From contig NZ_VORT01000010.1 of assembly GCF_007997155.1 (NCBI RefSeq), positions 1-64,000 on the forward strand: DNA of 64,000 nucleotides, in the 5' to 3' direction. The translations under genes and the position numbers were made by a program. Source of the DNA: Aequorivita antarctica (GTDB lineage Bacteria; Bacteroidota; Bacteroidia; Flavobacteriales; Flavobacteriaceae). The notes under the pieces are model-generated. The model ran no database searches. It had not been told where the DNA came from and saw only the letters and a program-made list of their open reading frames with translations. This document shows positions 63,183 to 64,000 of the stretch, one piece after another (within the stretch, counting starts at the first letter, position 1; every line of letters starts with the position of its first letter).

Positions 63183-64000
63183 TTGAAAAATACGTTCCCT
63201 GATTCCGTTGAACAACATTTTGATACAATTATTATTGGAAGTGGAGTGGGAGGTCTTTCCGCAGCTATTCTTTTGTCACGTGCTGGCCAAAAAGTTTTGG
63301 TTTTGGAACAGCACGATGTACCCGGCGGTTGGTGCCATAGTTTTTACTTAAACGGGCATCGTTTTACCCCGGGCGTTCATTACGTTGGGCTTATGGAAAA
63401 AGGTCAGTCTACGGCACAACTCTATGAAGCGCTTGGCATTGCAGACGATCTTGTTTTTTTCCGGATGAATCCTTCTGCTTACGAACACGCATATATTGGA
63501 GATGAATGTTTCGACTTTCCGGGCAATTTTGACGATCTGATAGCTGCGCTTGTTAAAAGATTTCCGAAGGAGGAAAAAAACATAAAAAAGTATTTAAATC
63601 TGGTCAGAAATGTGAGTTCGGAATTGCAATTGCTTCCTTATGTAGAAGGTTTTTGGCAACATCTTACCATTCCTTTTCGCACCAAACATATGGGTAAGTA
63701 TGCGCTTTTCAGTTTGAAAAGGGTTATAGATTGGCACATTAAAGATCCGCTTCTAAAAAAGATTCTCAACATTCAGTTTGGCGACCACGGACTTGCTCCT
63801 GCAAAGGCAAGTTTTCCATTGCATTGCGCTGTTATGGATCATTATTTTAACGGAGGGTTTTATCCTTGCGGTGGCGGCGCGGCTATTGTAAAAGCGATGA
63901 CAACTGCCATAAAAAAGAAGAAAGGTGTACTAAAAACACAGACGAGAGTTAAAAGAATTCTTTTAGATGGAAAAAGAAAAAAAACAGCGATTGGCGTTGA
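63183..64000 (+). CDS. FAD-dependent phytoene desaturase/retinol saturase-like oxidoreductase, 3' end outside window
   Basis: About 272 codons read to the window edge from TTG 63183. N-terminal Rossmann FAD motif TIIIGSGVGGLSAAILLSRAG, then LEQHDVPGGWCHSF, typical of CrtI/CrtN/NAD(P)-binding desaturase-like enzymes. No ATG in frame precedes it. A -7 box TAGATTTG lies at 63136-63143. Substrate (carotenoid or other) cannot be told from the visible half. Confidence 0.8.
   Translation, partial: MKNTFPDSVEQHFDTIIIGSGVGGLSAAILLSRAGQKVLVLEQHDVPGGWCHSFYLNGHRFTPGVHYVGLMEKGQSTAQLYEALGIADDLVFFRMNPSAYEHAYIGDECFDFPGNFDDLIAALVKRFPKEEKNIKKYLNLVRNVSSELQLLPYVEGFWQHLTIPFRTKHMGKYALFSLKRVIDWHIKDPLLKKILNIQFGDHGLAPAKASFPLHCAVMDHYFNGGFYPCGGGAAIVKAMTTAIKKKKGVLKTQTRVKRILLDGKRKKTAIGV

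Noticed and set aside
1-64000. CRISPR array, prophage, IS element or rRNA/tRNA genes
   Set aside because: No regularly spaced repeats, transposase, phage structural gene or tRNA-like cloverleaf was seen.

Overview
The window comes from a low-GC member of the Bacteroidota, almost certainly Flavobacteriaceae (an Aequorivita-like genome is a guess). The evidence is repeated TAnnTTTG promoter -7 boxes, several secreted proteins with Type IX secretion (T9SS) C-terminal tails (YPNPT/YPNPA), an HYR/P-domain adhesin, 7TMR-DISM/LytTR signalling, DUF4295 next to rpmB-rpmG, and an outer-membrane receptor with a carboxypeptidase-like plug leader. No rRNA, tRNA, CRISPR array, phage or insertion sequence was recognised.

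Layout. 1-11.5 kb: a truncated secreted HYR/P-domain protein, htpG, a TetR-ABC1 kinase operon with a palindromic operator (a second near-copy of that promoter drives a ~100-nt transcript), fabH, a TMEM175-like channel and a TonB-type receptor whose upstream region holds a structured terminator RNA. 11.8-33 kb: mostly core genes (CoA-binding protein, sodium symporter, a secreted BNR/sortilin-like protein, recR, GT2, an E2 acyltransferase, exonuclease-FAH-Hpt-cinA, rpmB-rpmG-DUF4295-ftsY, S9 peptidase, rimO, a LytTR two-component pair, a beta-helix lipoprotein). 33-40 kb: glycosyltransferase, two outer-membrane barrels, DinB, then AT-rich accessory genes (two hypothetical proteins, one HEPN-like, and a pentapeptide-repeat protein). 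52.9-64 kb returns to core genes: uvrB, a metallopeptidase, GH3, rluF, hsp20, DUF2254, sucC, lysA and a truncated FAD desaturase-like gene.

The most notable region is 44.18-52.87 kb. Eight same-strand, mostly unrelated small genes are separated by palindromic spacers. In six of them, the 7-9 nt at the left boundary (GTTRRRY-like) is the reverse complement of the 7-9 nt just after the stop codon. That is the R'/R'' logic of integron attC sites, and two of the spacers (44744-44888 and 47761-47894) share a conserved core. I read this as an integron-type gene-cassette array without a visible integrase (a CALIN), which is unusual for a flavobacterium. Its cargo includes a PIG-L deacetylase, an RDD membrane protein, a Tat-exported ADO/PCO-like thiol dioxygenase, two DUF6090 paralogues and unknowns. 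Four decayed copies of one small helix-turn-helix/coiled-coil gene lie in this and the adjoining accessory region, each just upstream of a cassette boundary and each ending in the same TATATTTG box.

A second candidate system is the TetR operon. The same palindrome / half-site / -7 box geometry (50 and 51 bp) occurs before the TetR gene and before the short transcript that follows the ABC1 kinase, suggesting a regulator controlling both its own operon and a small RNA or a three-codon ORF.
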